Assembly (NCBI RefSeq): GCF_017377735.1
Contig: NZ_JAFVMH010000006.1
Location: forward strand, 1-64,000
Source: Acetobacter garciniae
GTDB taxonomy: Bacteria > Pseudomonadota > Alphaproteobacteria > Acetobacterales > Acetobacteraceae
DNA: 64,000 nt
Reading direction: 5' to 3'
Position 1 is the stretch's first letter. Every line of letters starts with the position of its first letter. The translations under genes were made by a program, and so were the position numbers. The notes under the pieces were generated by a model that saw only the letters and a list, made by a program, of their open reading frames with translations, made no database searches and had not been told where the DNA came from. Positions 10,501 through 19,196 of this stretch are shown one piece after another.

Positions 10501-11294
10501 ATGCCGCCACACGGCCGGTAACAGCCCTGATCCTGGCTGGAAGCAGGCCGGGCAAGCCAGATCCGGTAGCCGTGGCCAGCGGTGTTGCCCATAAGGCACT
10601 GTTTCCCGTGGGCGGCGTTCCCATGATAGCACGGGTGATCGCGGCCCTGCGTGCCACGCCGGCCATTGGTCGGATTGTTGTCTGCACCAACACACCCGAC
10701 GGCCTGGCCCCCGTTCTGCCGCCCGATGTGGCCATGCTGCCATCCAGCCCCGAAGGACCCAGTGCAAGCGTTCTGGCGGCCCTGGGGCAGTACGGCACGC
10801 CCCTGCTGGTAACGACCGCGGACAATGCGCTGCTGCAAGCCGGCTGGGTGGAGGAATTTCTGGCCCGTATCCAACCCGGCAGCGACATGGCCGCCGCAGT
10901 CGCCACGGAAGAAACCGTGCGGCGCGATGTTCCCAATACCCAGCGGACCTATATCCGCCTGGCTGACATGGCGTTCTCGGGCTGCAACATGTTTTTGTTC
11001 AAAACCGCCATTTCCGCACAGGTGGCCACCCTGTGGCGGGAGGTGGAAAAGAACCGCAAGCACCCCCTGCGTATTGCCTGGACCCTGGGCCCGCTCATCC
11101 TGCTGCGCGCCCTGACAGGCCGGCTAACGCGCAAGGCCCTGTATGCGCGCATTCACACCCTGACAGGGGCACAGGCCGAACTGGTCCCCCTGTCGGACGG
11201 GCGCGCGGCGGTGGACGTGGACAAACCGGCCGACATGGTCCTGGCCGAACGCCTGGCCGCAGGTTTGCCGCCCGTCCGTTCGGGGCACAGCTAG
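10497..11294 (+). CDS. MobA-like NTP transferase (possible sphingolipid head-group cytidylyltransferase)
   Basis: 265 residues opening with the nucleotidyltransferase motif ALILAGSRPGKPD (10-22) and Lys33 in HKALFPVGG, then a metal-binding TTADNALL motif near residue 107. This is the MobA/GT-A-like NTP transferase fold. It is the last gene of the lptFG-hydroxylase operon (ATGA overlap). Caulobacter carries a nucleotidyltransferase, CpgD, reported to be a phosphoglycerate cytidylyltransferase for ceramide diphosphoglycerate; by context this gene could be its counterpart, but I compared from memory. Molybdenum cofactor guanylylation is less likely because no mo genes are nearby. Confidence 0.72.
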   Translation: MNAATRPVTALILAGSRPGKPDPVAVASGVAHKALFPVGGVPMIARVIAALRATPAIGRIVVCTNTPDGLAPVLPPDVAMLPSSPEGPSASVLAALGQYGTPLLVTTADNALLQAGWVEEFLARIQPGSDMAAAVATEETVRRDVPNTQRTYIRLADMAFSGCNMFLFKTAISAQVATLWREVEKNRKHPLRIAWTLGPLILLRALTGRLTRKALYARIHTLTGAQAELVPLSDGRAAVDVDKPADMVLAERLAAGLPPVRSGHS

Positions 11295-11345
11295 GCCTGC
11301 CTTCTCGGTCACTTTCGCCCCTTTTTGAAGCCCGGCAGGCAGGCC
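11294..11345. terminator. Inverted repeat between convergent genes
   Basis: Perfect 9-bp arms (11294-11302 and 11337-11345) flank a 34-nt loop containing CCCCTTTTT. It lies between the converging NTP transferase and GT4 genes. There is no T run after either arm, so a terminator role is only possible. Confidence 0.3.
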
Positions 11346-11372
11346 GTTCCCTGAAGACTGGCCTGCTGGTCG

Positions 11373-12470
11373 CTATCGGCGGAGAGGGGCTCCGTAAAAC
11401 AGGCTCTCCCACTGCGGCAGTATCCGGTCGGGCCCGAACTGTGCGGCCTTCTGCAACGCGGCACGCGAATAGGCCTGCCTGCGGGCCGGATCGGCCATCA
11501 GGTCGATAAGCGCTTCGGCCAGTCCCTGAATGTCGCCGGGGGGCACCAATGTACCGGATACGCCATCGGCAATCAGTTCTTCCGGCCCGGTCAGGCAGGC
11601 AAAGGCCACGCAGGGTAATCCGGCCGAAATTGCCTCCTGCAACACCATGGGCAGCCCTTCGAACCGTGAGGAACAGCAATACAGGCCGGCTGCGTCGAAA
11701 CAACTGGCAATATCGCTGCGTGCGGGCTCCGCGCTCACGCGCGCGCTCAGCCCCGTGGTTTCTATCTGGCGCATCAGCGCGGCCTGCTCGGGGCCGTTCC
11801 CCACGATCCGCAAGCGCCATCCGTCGGCCCGGGGGTCGGCACATACACGCGCCCATGCCGCCAGCAGGAGGTCAAACCCCTTTTGCGGCACCAGCCGCCC
11901 CACCGCCAGAACGGTGCGCGCGGTCATGTCCACACGCGGGGCGGAGGCAGGCGGAGGCGCGATATTGGGAATGCAGGTCATGCGCGCACGCACGGTAGCA
12001 CCAGCGCGCCACAAGCCGATATCGCGCTCTGTCAATGTCACGATATCGCTGGCCTGGCGGGCGACAATCTGGCGTCCCCACCGCCGCTTGCGCTTGCCCA
12101 GATCCGCCGTGAAATTGAAATGTTCCCAAAAGACCACGCGAACGCCCAGCCCCCGCAAGGCCGGAACCGCGAACAGCGCCAGGCTGGAGCCGATCACCAC
12201 CACCGTATCGAACCCGCCGCGCCGCACATGCCGACGCAGCCGCAGCATGAGCCGCCACCCTGACAGCGCCAGCGATACCGGCCGGTCGAACAGTGCTGCC
12301 CGCCCGATCCGCCCGTCCAGATGGAATGCGGGCTCGCCCCCGCGTACGACTTCCAGCACCTCGAAATCGGCACCATGGCCCCGTTCGGCAAGGCCGCTGA
12401 GCACCCGGCACACGGAACGCTCCGTTCCCGCACGCGCGACAATGTTGTGAATCAGCAAACAGCAGCGCAC
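11373..12470 (-). CDS. GT4-family glycosyltransferase
   Basis: 365 residues, GT-B fold. The C-terminal half has the GT4 nucleotide-sugar motifs AVGRLVPQKGFDLLL and the EX7E element in EGLPMVLQEAISAG. The N-terminal glycine-rich acceptor region is LIHNIVARAGTERSV. Start is GTG at 12470, preceded by AGGA with a 6-bp gap; the ATG 20 codons upstream adds a non-conserved tail. It converges on the sphingolipid operon and begins a surface-glycan island, so it may glycosylate either a lipid or a polysaccharide repeat. The donor sugar cannot be told. Confidence 0.85.
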   Translation of the reverse strand: MRCCLLIHNIVARAGTERSVCRVLSGLAERGHGADFEVLEVVRGGEPAFHLDGRIGRAALFDRPVSLALSGWRLMLRLRRHVRRGGFDTVVVIGSSLALFAVPALRGLGVRVVFWEHFNFTADLGKRKRRWGRQIVARQASDIVTLTERDIGLWRAGATVRARMTCIPNIAPPPASAPRVDMTARTVLAVGRLVPQKGFDLLLAAWARVCADPRADGWRLRIVGNGPEQAALMRQIETTGLSARVSAEPARSDIASCFDAAGLYCCSSRFEGLPMVLQEAISAGLPCVAFACLTGPEELIADGVSGTLVPPGDIQGLAEALIDLMADPARRQAYSRAALQKAAQFGPDRILPQWESLFYGAPLRR

Positions 12471-12766
12471 CCTCTGTCCTTTCCTATCGGGGGTCAGCGC
12501 CACCCGGAACCGGGCCACGTGGCCCTGCAATCTTCAGTCCATGACGGAGGCCCAGACATGCCCGTAATCAGCGGCGACAAAGCCCGACAGCAGAATGGAT
12601 GAGCGTTCATCCGCGTCCATACAGCACGCCCCGATCAGCGTATAGTGCACCCCTGGCGTGTCAGGCCCCTGCCCCCTCCCTACCGGGAACAACGATTTCG
12701 ATCGGCGCATGCAACCCGAAAGTCCCCCTTTTTTTTCCATGAATATCCGCGCAGGGGCTTGCAGCA
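12471..12766. other. Intergenic region in the glycan island
   Basis: No convincing gene. A 77-codon minus-strand frame (12534-12767) starts on the last base of the preceding stop (TAATG), but its composition looks non-coding and it matches nothing I know. An uninterrupted run of eight T follows CCCCC near 12724-12736 on the plus strand. Confidence 0.45.
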
Positions 12767-14281
12767 TTACTGGGGCAGCTGGGGCATCAATGAAGAATGG
12801 GGGGCCGCTCCATTGAGCCCGTAAACAGAAATGGACGACTTGCCCACGGGGGCCGTATAGACAAGGTGATACTCTGTTTGCAGCCTATTATTAAGTATAT
12901 CTCGGGCTTGTATATTTTCACCCGGTATCATGGCGTCTTTCAAGACAATATATATCGGCTTTTTTTGCAGTATACGCTGGATTTCGGTCAACGGATTGAT
13001 GCCCGTCGCCTTCTGTTCGCCCAGGGCATAAAGATGCGCAGGAAACGGATGTGTCGTCATGTTACAAAAATCTGAAAAATCGTAGAAAACGGGAGAAGCA
13101 TTATAAACAAAAACGCAGCCGGCGGGATGCGAGAGAACAGACACGACATTGTCGAAAAGCGCTTTGTTACCGTGGTCGTGCTTATGTTTGATGACCGTGA
13201 GCTGCCCCTTGACGGTCACATAGGCCAAAAGGACCACCAGCCAGACCTGGCCCCATTTTTTATTCCATAAAGGCGCCACGGCAACGCTCAGGGGCGTAAA
13301 GACGGGCAGCGCGTAATGGATATATCGGGTTCCGAAGACCGCAACGCCCAAAAGTGCCGACAGGGCCCAGAGATTGACGAACCGTCCGCAGTCCTTCTGC
13401 TGCACGGTCATGGCCGGGCAGGCCATTTTTCTGAAAAGGATGCTCAGCAGGAACGGCAATGCCAGCACCAGCATCTTGATGGCCTGATGCCTGGCGCTGC
13501 CCGGCTGGCTTTGTCCCCGGTAGAAAATGGAGATCACATTCGCAAACCACCATTCCTGCCCATATCCGGCCAGGCCATAAGCCAGGGCGACGATTGCGGT
13601 GGGCAAAACTGCGAGAACGACCCAGAGCAAGGCTTGAAGGGCGACATCACGCAAAGAGCCTGTTTTGCGGTAGAACAGCCATAACAGGAATGCACCCGCA
13701 AACACCCCTTCAAAAACGACTGTATATTTGATCTGAAGAGAGAGACCAAAGAGCACCATAACCTTGCAGGCTGCTCTTTTCATATCTTTTATACTCTTAT
13801 TATCAGCATTTATCATGTCGATGATAAGAGACATCGCCCAGGCAACCAGGAGATTATAAAATACGGGGGACTGTCCACCTTCCCCGCCAGCCAGGTTCAT
13901 GCAGCCGATATAGAGCAGCGCAGCCACCAATGCCCCCAGGGCGGGGGCGATGTGCCGTGCCATCTTCATGACAAGCAGGCTGGTCAGCCACACGCTGATC
14001 ACCGCGCCAATCTGGTACGCCAGCAACCTGTAGGGACCGAATAAATGGAAAAAAGCATAAAGTAAAAAGAGACCAGCAGGCTTCCGGTCCCAGATATCGA
14101 CGAAGGGGATCGCCCCATGGAGGATCTGCCCGCCGACAAACAGGTAATAGCCCTCATCCAGGTCGATCAACGGATTACCGAGGGACTGGAGCCGGGAGAC
14201 AAGACAAAAAACCAAAAGAAGACCGGCAGAAAGACTATTCGCCAGACGCGATTGGCAAAAATTCGTCGCTTTCCCGATCAC
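12767..14281 (-). CDS. PMT/ArnT-like polytopic glycosyltransferase (GT39/GT83 type)
   Basis: About 504 residues with ten or more hydrophobic segments. The first periplasmic loop has the acidic motif DLDEGYY used by ArnT/PMT enzymes to bind polyprenyl-phosphate sugars, followed by DIWDRKPAG. Such enzymes move a sugar from a polyprenyl carrier to a lipid or protein on the periplasmic face. Start is GTG at 14281 with GGAG 8 bp before it; a GTG at 14326 (adding an Arg-rich stretch) is possible but lacks a ribosome site. The gene is visibly richer in A/T codons than its neighbours, a sign of lateral acquisition. Confidence 0.75.
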   Translation of the reverse strand: MIGKATNFCQSRLANSLSAGLLLVFCLVSRLQSLGNPLIDLDEGYYLFVGGQILHGAIPFVDIWDRKPAGLFLLYAFFHLFGPYRLLAYQIGAVISVWLTSLLVMKMARHIAPALGALVAALLYIGCMNLAGGEGGQSPVFYNLLVAWAMSLIIDMINADNKSIKDMKRAACKVMVLFGLSLQIKYTVVFEGVFAGAFLLWLFYRKTGSLRDVALQALLWVVLAVLPTAIVALAYGLAGYGQEWWFANVISIFYRGQSQPGSARHQAIKMLVLALPFLLSILFRKMACPAMTVQQKDCGRFVNLWALSALLGVAVFGTRYIHYALPVFTPLSVAVAPLWNKKWGQVWLVVLLAYVTVKGQLTVIKHKHDHGNKALFDNVVSVLSHPAGCVFVYNASPVFYDFSDFCNMTTHPFPAHLYALGEQKATGINPLTEIQRILQKKPIYIVLKDAMIPGENIQARDILNNRLQTEYHLVYTAPVGKSSISVYGLNGAAPHSSLMPQLPQ

Positions 14282-14583
14282 AGCACCATCTCCACTTAAA
14301 TCTCGACGTCTTCTTCTAAAATTCACGTAATCAGGAGAAAGGAGCGGGCCCGGTTAATAGCGTCAGGACAACGGAGGCAAGGCGTCAGGGCTTGTATCTG
14401 CGCACCATAACGCTCGCCCCCATTCAAGGCGACTGATCCTTTGACATTATCTCCGTTTTTCAGACTTTCATTGAAAAAAAAATTTATTCACCTTCGATGC
14501 TGCCCGGAACAGAATTGGGGGAATTGTTACAATATGCCTGCGCGGCCCTGGCACGGCATAAACACTGCCGGACGCGCTCAGTC

Positions 14584-15789
14584 TCAGAACGACAGATGGG
14601 CTTTCGCCCTCATATCCTTGTACGCTGGTGCGGGAGCCGGCACCGGTGATCGTTGCATGAAACGCAGAATCGCATCGGCCGCCCGGCGGGACGATGGCGT
14701 GCCGTCGCTCACGCCGAATGTCTCCCTGCATGCCTGTTCCTGAAGATGGGCAAAGCGCGCGGGATCGGCCATGGCGCGATCCAGTGCTGCCGGCAGTTCG
14801 GCAACGCTGTCTATCACATCGCCCAGAAGCCAATGGGCGTAATTCGGGTTGCCGCGCCAGGCCGCGTGGTGCGAATTCAGAAAAATGCAGGGTCTTGGCC
14901 GATATATCCATTCATAAACCTGGCTGCTCACATCGCCCAGATAGATATCGGCCGCCCGCGTATAGGACATGTCGGTCGACAGCGAACTGCCCGTATCGAT
15001 GCGCATATGCGGCAGGCTGAAAAAACGCTGCGGGATCTTCCTGCGCAACCGGATACGCCGATGTTCGAGCGAGGCATGCAGGCGACGCTGGAACAGCATG
15101 ACATGCGGCGCGAAAATCAGATTGAACCGGTCCTGCTGCGCGAAGTAATCGAGCACCTGTTCGCCCATAGTCCCCCAGGATGATAACAGGGGGTCGAAAT
15201 GCGGGTTGTACAGGACTGTGGGCCGGTCATTGTCGAAAATGCGCGGCACGTGATCGAGATCGACCGTATCGAATTTGGGGTAGCCGACAACGGCATAATT
15301 ATCGGGTGTGATCAGCCCGCTGCGCAGCATTCTGTCGCGCACCTTGTTGCCCGATAACAGGACAAAATCGAACAGGCGCGTTACACCGCGAAAACCGATG
15401 GACCTGTCCCCCGCGCCATGCGGCAGGTAGATCAGCTTCAGGTTTTTCAATCCATAGCGGCTTTTAAGCAGCGTGGATGTGGTTTCGGGCACGACCAGCG
15501 CGTCAAACCCGGCAAATATTTCCAGGTTCTGGCGCAAAATGCCCAGCCGCCGGAATGGAATGACGCCGCCGGTCAGGCTGTTGGCGATATTGGCCAAGCC
15601 GGATGTGGTCAGGCGCACGAACCGGACAGGCATGTCAGGCGGAATAAAGGCCCGCACGCGCTGTTCCTGCTCAGCGCTGGAGCACAGAACGGACACATCG
15701 ACCCCGTCGGCCGCCAGTTCCGCCGCGATCGGCGCCGTATGCGCGATCTGGTGCAGCATATCGTGGTTGAACAGGAAACCGATTTTCAT
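14584..15789 (-). CDS. CDP-glycerol glycerophosphotransferase-like protein, copy A
   Basis: 401 residues, GT-B-like. The C-terminal half carries ADIYLGDVSSQVYEW and a PCIFLNSH block typical of CDP-glycerol:polyglycerophosphate transferases (TagB/TagF type). LIYLPHGAGDR and QDRFNLIFAPH lie further upstream. It would transfer a glycerol-phosphate-like or sugar unit in the cytoplasm onto a lipid-linked acceptor. It is a clear paralogue of the upstream gene and overlaps its stop (ATGA, start 15789; an ATG at 15795 is an alternative). The true donor is unknown. Confidence 0.7.
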   Translation of the reverse strand: MKIGFLFNHDMLHQIAHTAPIAAELAADGVDVSVLCSSAEQEQRVRAFIPPDMPVRFVRLTTSGLANIANSLTGGVIPFRRLGILRQNLEIFAGFDALVVPETTSTLLKSRYGLKNLKLIYLPHGAGDRSIGFRGVTRLFDFVLLSGNKVRDRMLRSGLITPDNYAVVGYPKFDTVDLDHVPRIFDNDRPTVLYNPHFDPLLSSWGTMGEQVLDYFAQQDRFNLIFAPHVMLFQRRLHASLEHRRIRLRRKIPQRFFSLPHMRIDTGSSLSTDMSYTRAADIYLGDVSSQVYEWIYRPRPCIFLNSHHAAWRGNPNYAHWLLGDVIDSVAELPAALDRAMADPARFAHLQEQACRETFGVSDGTPSSRRAADAILRFMQRSPVPAPAPAYKDMRAKAHLSF

Positions 15790-16898
15790 GGACATAGGAA
15801 ATTCCGGATGGCGTCCGCACCCCGCCGCGCGGCCCCCGGCGTGCGATCCCCCAGCGAACGGGCGGCCATGTCTTCCTGGCGGGCGCGATACAGGGCGTGG
15901 CGTTCAGGTGCGGCCGCGATGGCGGCGGGGAGATCGCGCGGATCGTCGATCACATCGCCCAGATGCCAATGGGCGAAATCGGGATTGTCGCGCCAGTCGA
16001 TGTTATGGGCATTCAGGAACACGCAGGGCCTGGGCGTTACAAGGAATTCGTAAACCTGGCTGCTGACATCGCCGACATAAATATCGGCAGCCATCGTATA
16101 GGTCATGTCAACGCAGGCATCCGAACCCGTATCGATCAGGATTGTGGCATTACTGCGCGCATTCCAGCGGTCCCGGACCGATTGCGCCCGCCGGCGGAAC
16201 ATTTTTGTATGGGGAGCGACAACCAGATTGAACCGATCCTGCGCGGAAAACTGTTCGAGCATGGGTTCGATAAATCGCGGCCATGAAGACAGGCCACGCG
16301 CCTTGTGTGCATTATAGAGCACCACAGGCCGCTTTTGCGCGAAAAGCGGCTGCCCCGCACGTGGCAGCATTGCACAGGTTTCCAGCTTGACCGCGCCAAT
16401 GACCGAATGATTGTCAGCCCGTATCAGCCCGGCATCGAGCATCCGCTGCGCTGATTTCTCACCGGGCAGCAGGACATGATCGAAAGCCCTCACCTCATCC
16501 GTAAAGCCGCGCGCGCGGTCGCCACATCCATGCGGCAGGTAGATCAGGCGCGGATGCGTAATACCCAGCCGCCGGGCAGAGGCCACCGTATCCTCCACCG
16601 TTACGATCGCATCGTAGCGGTTCAGTTCCCGGGCGTTATCACGCAGGACCATGTCCTTGAACATGCCCAGAATACGCAGCGACTGCATGGCGGCCGTGGG
16701 CCACGAGCGACGCATGGCGCGATAGTCCATTTCCGGCGCACCAAAGGCCGCGCGGACGCGTTCAAGATGATGCGGCGTTTCGGGGTCGTTGTAAAAACTT
16801 GTTACATTTATTGTATCGCATTTCGCCAATTCCAAAGCGATTGCGGCCGAATGGTAGCACTGGTAAGATTCAGCAATGTATAGAAATGCAACATTCAT
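15786..16898 (-). CDS. CDP-glycerol glycerophosphotransferase-like protein, copy B
   Basis: 370 residues, paralogous to the following gene. Shared blocks include LIYLPHGCGDRARGF (about 142-156), QDRFNLVVAPHTKMFRRR and ADIYVGDVSSQVYEF, the nucleotide-binding part of the CDP-glycerol transferase superfamily. The N-terminal acceptor domain differs more than the C-terminal half, so the pair probably act on successive acceptors. It is divergent from the flippase gene with only 24 bp between start codons, so promoter elements must overlap coding sequence. Confidence 0.7.
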   Translation of the reverse strand: MNVAFLYIAESYQCYHSAAIALELAKCDTINVTSFYNDPETPHHLERVRAAFGAPEMDYRAMRRSWPTAAMQSLRILGMFKDMVLRDNARELNRYDAIVTVEDTVASARRLGITHPRLIYLPHGCGDRARGFTDEVRAFDHVLLPGEKSAQRMLDAGLIRADNHSVIGAVKLETCAMLPRAGQPLFAQKRPVVLYNAHKARGLSSWPRFIEPMLEQFSAQDRFNLVVAPHTKMFRRRAQSVRDRWNARSNATILIDTGSDACVDMTYTMAADIYVGDVSSQVYEFLVTPRPCVFLNAHNIDWRDNPDFAHWHLGDVIDDPRDLPAAIAAAPERHALYRARQEDMAARSLGDRTPGAARRGADAIRNFLCP

Positions 16899-16922
16899 CG
16901 TGGGTCACCGTATAATTTTATT

Positions 16923-18266
16923 GTGTCTGGTGAGCAAGTCTTGGTGACAACCGTGGCACGTGAGGACGGATTACTCAGCCGGACACTTGCCAATCTTGCC
17001 TGGCTTCTGGCGGGCAAGGGTGTTGGCGCGGTGCTGAGCCTGATTTATCTGGGGCTGGCGGTCCGGACATTGAAGAGCCAGGGCTTCGGGCAATTCACCC
17101 TTGTCTTCGGCACCGCCCAGGCCATTGCCGCTGTCGTCAGCTTCCAGACCTGGCAGATCGTCATCCGCTACGGGGTCAATCATATTGCCACGCGCGATAC
17201 GGGAGCGCTCGCACGGCTGGCCGGGTTCTGCATCGGGCTGGATGTCGGCAGCGCCGTTGCGGGCTGTTTTATCGCCTGGGGTGGCGTAGCGCTTCTGGGG
17301 CCGCTGCTTGGCTGGCCCGAAGGGCTGTCGCATGCGGCCCTGGCGTTCTGTTTCGTCATGCTGCTTTCCGTGCGCTCCACGGCCGTGGGGCTACTGCGCC
17401 TTCACGACCGTTTTGGCGTGGGGGCCATGGCCGACGCGGTAACCCCCGTCGCGCGTTTCATAGGCGCACTGGCCGCGGTCCTGTGGGACCGCACCGTAAC
17501 GGGCTTTCTGCTAGCCTGGGCGATTGCAGATATCATCACCGCGATTGCGTACTGGGTTTGCGTGGCCAAGGTCATGCCGGGTGCCCTGCCCGTGGCACAG
17601 CTTCGCCAAGGGTGGCGCGCGCCGGTCGAAAACCCGGGCATCTGGCGCTTTGCGTGGCTGACCAACCTGAATTCGATCATCGGCACGGGCTGCAACAACA
17701 TGGTGGTGATCGTGGTGGGCCTTGCCACGGGGGCGGCCGATGCCGGGCATTATCGGCTGGCGTATCAGCTCAGCCAGGCCCTTGTGCGCGTGTCGGAAAT
17801 GTTTTCCCGTGCGGTTCTGCCTGAACTTGCGCGCGCCCATGCCAGCCAGGCGCTGGACAGTATCCGCATGCTGCTGCGCAAATCCACGGGGCTGGCCCTT
17901 GGGGCCACCCTGGCACTGGCACTGGCACTCGCGGCATTCGGCCGCCCTGTGCTGCACCTTGTCGCAGGCCATGATTACCTGGCGGCGTTCCCGCTCCTTG
18001 TGGCCCTGGGCATTGCCGCATCGCTGGACCTGATCGGCGTGAGCTTCGAGCCCGCCCTTCTGGCAACCGGCCATGCCGGGCAGGCGCTGAAAGTGCGCCT
18101 TGTCCGCACGTTTATCCTGTTTGCAGCCCTTGGGCTGCTGATGCCGCGCATTGGCATAAAAGGGGCTGCGTGGAGCATGCTGATCTCATCAGCCGTGGGG
18201 CTGGCCCTGTCCGGGCTTGCAGTCTGGCGGGCCATTGCCAAAAAAAAACCGGCCCGGCCGCAATAA
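16923..18266 (+). CDS. Polysaccharide/oligosaccharide flippase (Wzx/MATE-like)
   Basis: 447-residue polytopic membrane protein with about 12-14 hydrophobic segments, starting LSRTLANLAWLLAGKGVGA, typical of the polysaccharide-export MOP superfamily. It would move lipid-linked glycan units across the inner membrane and fits the neighbouring transferases. The GTG at 16923 is the longest usable start; another GTG follows at 16944. No polymerase (Wzy) gene is in the window, which leaves open whether the product is a polymer or a short decoration. Confidence 0.82.
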   Translation: MSGEQVLVTTVAREDGLLSRTLANLAWLLAGKGVGAVLSLIYLGLAVRTLKSQGFGQFTLVFGTAQAIAAVVSFQTWQIVIRYGVNHIATRDTGALARLAGFCIGLDVGSAVAGCFIAWGGVALLGPLLGWPEGLSHAALAFCFVMLLSVRSTAVGLLRLHDRFGVGAMADAVTPVARFIGALAAVLWDRTVTGFLLAWAIADIITAIAYWVCVAKVMPGALPVAQLRQGWRAPVENPGIWRFAWLTNLNSIIGTGCNNMVVIVVGLATGAADAGHYRLAYQLSQALVRVSEMFSRAVLPELARAHASQALDSIRMLLRKSTGLALGATLALALALAAFGRPVLHLVAGHDYLAAFPLLVALGIAASLDLIGVSFEPALLATGHAGQALKVRLVRTFILFAALGLLMPRIGIKGAAWSMLISSAVGLALSGLAVWRAIAKKKPARPQ

Positions 18267-18362
18267 GCAACTGCCCTCCGCCCCATATGGCCCTGCATCA
18301 GCGCAAGCCCGAATGCGGCCTTGCGGGCGTAGGGTGACAATGGAGGTGCTCCGGGGACGGAC

Positions 18363-19088
18363 CTAGCCTGTGCGTATCCTGTCCGGGGGCAATACCGTCT
18401 CAAGCGTTACGGGCACCTGCGCCATGCTCCGCGCCAGCGGGGCCGAATGCCCGGAATGCCCCGGTGGCGGGGTCACCCCATAACCCCAGGCCGCGAATAC
18501 GAAGTCGCACCCCGCCCCTTCGGCCGCCAGCCAGTCCGGGGGCATGTCCCCGATCATGACGCTACGCTGCACCTGCCCGCCCGCCTGCACGATGGTGCCC
18601 AGCAGGTGGCGCGGGTCGGGCTTGCGTGCGGCAAAGCTGTCGCCCCCGCCAACGGCCGCAAACAGCGCCGCCACACCCAGCGTATCCAATATGCCGCGCG
18701 CCGCCCGTTCGGGCTTGTTGGTGCAGATCGCCAGGCTCCAGCCCTGGGCTTGCAGCGCATGCAGGGCGTCTTCCGTGCCGGGAAAGAGCCGGGACAGGCG
18801 GGCCGCGCGGGGCGTATAAAATGCCATGAAACGCTCCGCCGCCTGTGCCGATTCGGGCAGGGTCGTCACAGGGCCACCGGTCAGGGCGGCCTGTTTGCGT
18901 GCCGCCAGGGCCAGGGCACGGGTGACAAGCACCTGCACGCCTTCACCGATCATGCCCCTGACCTCTGCATCCGAGATGGGGGGAAGTGCGTAGGACGCCA
19001 GCAGGTCCCGGCTGCATTCCGCCAGATCGGGCAGGGAATCCAGCAAGGTGCCATCCATGTCAAAAACCGCGAGCCTGCGGGTCGTCAT
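18363..19088 (-). CDS. gph: Phosphoglycolate phosphatase, HAD superfamily
   Basis: 241 residues with HAD motif I FDMDGTLLDS (Asp10 nucleophile, Asp12), motif II CTNKPE (about 122) and motif IV GDMPPDWLAAEGAG near the end. It dephosphorylates 2-phosphoglycolate formed in DNA repair or oxygenation, though HAD substrate calls are never certain; N-acetylmuramate-6-phosphate or another sugar phosphate is possible. It is divergent from glmU with 108 bp between. Confidence 0.78.
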   Translation of the reverse strand: MTTRRLAVFDMDGTLLDSLPDLAECSRDLLASYALPPISDAEVRGMIGEGVQVLVTRALALAARKQAALTGGPVTTLPESAQAAERFMAFYTPRAARLSRLFPGTEDALHALQAQGWSLAICTNKPERAARGILDTLGVAALFAAVGGGDSFAARKPDPRHLLGTIVQAGGQVQRSVMIGDMPPDWLAAEGAGCDFVFAAWGYGVTPPPGHSGHSAPLARSMAQVPVTLETVLPPDRIRTG

Positions 19089-19160
19089 ACTCGGTCAGCC
19101 TTCATCAAAAAGATCGGAAGCTTCAGGATATGGCATGTCTGCCCCACCCCGGCGAGACGT

Positions 19161-19189
19161 TTGACACGTGCCTGTGCTTGGCTTACCGC
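19161..19189 (+). promoter_or_regulatory. Weak candidate promoter for glmU-glmS
   Basis: A perfect -35 TTGACA (19161-19166) is followed after 17 bp by a poor -10 (TACCGC). The start codon is only 8 bp further on, so a transcript from here would be almost leaderless. Confidence 0.25.
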
Positions 19190-19196
19190 ATCTGAC

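Noticed and set aside
12534..12767. 77-codon ORF overlapping the PMT-gene stop
   Set aside because: Non-coding composition and no ribosome site or homology; coupling by TAATG is probably chance.
18447..19196. 250-codon open extension upstream of glmU
   Set aside because: Antisense to gph with no homology; GlmU homologues begin at the ATG at 19197.
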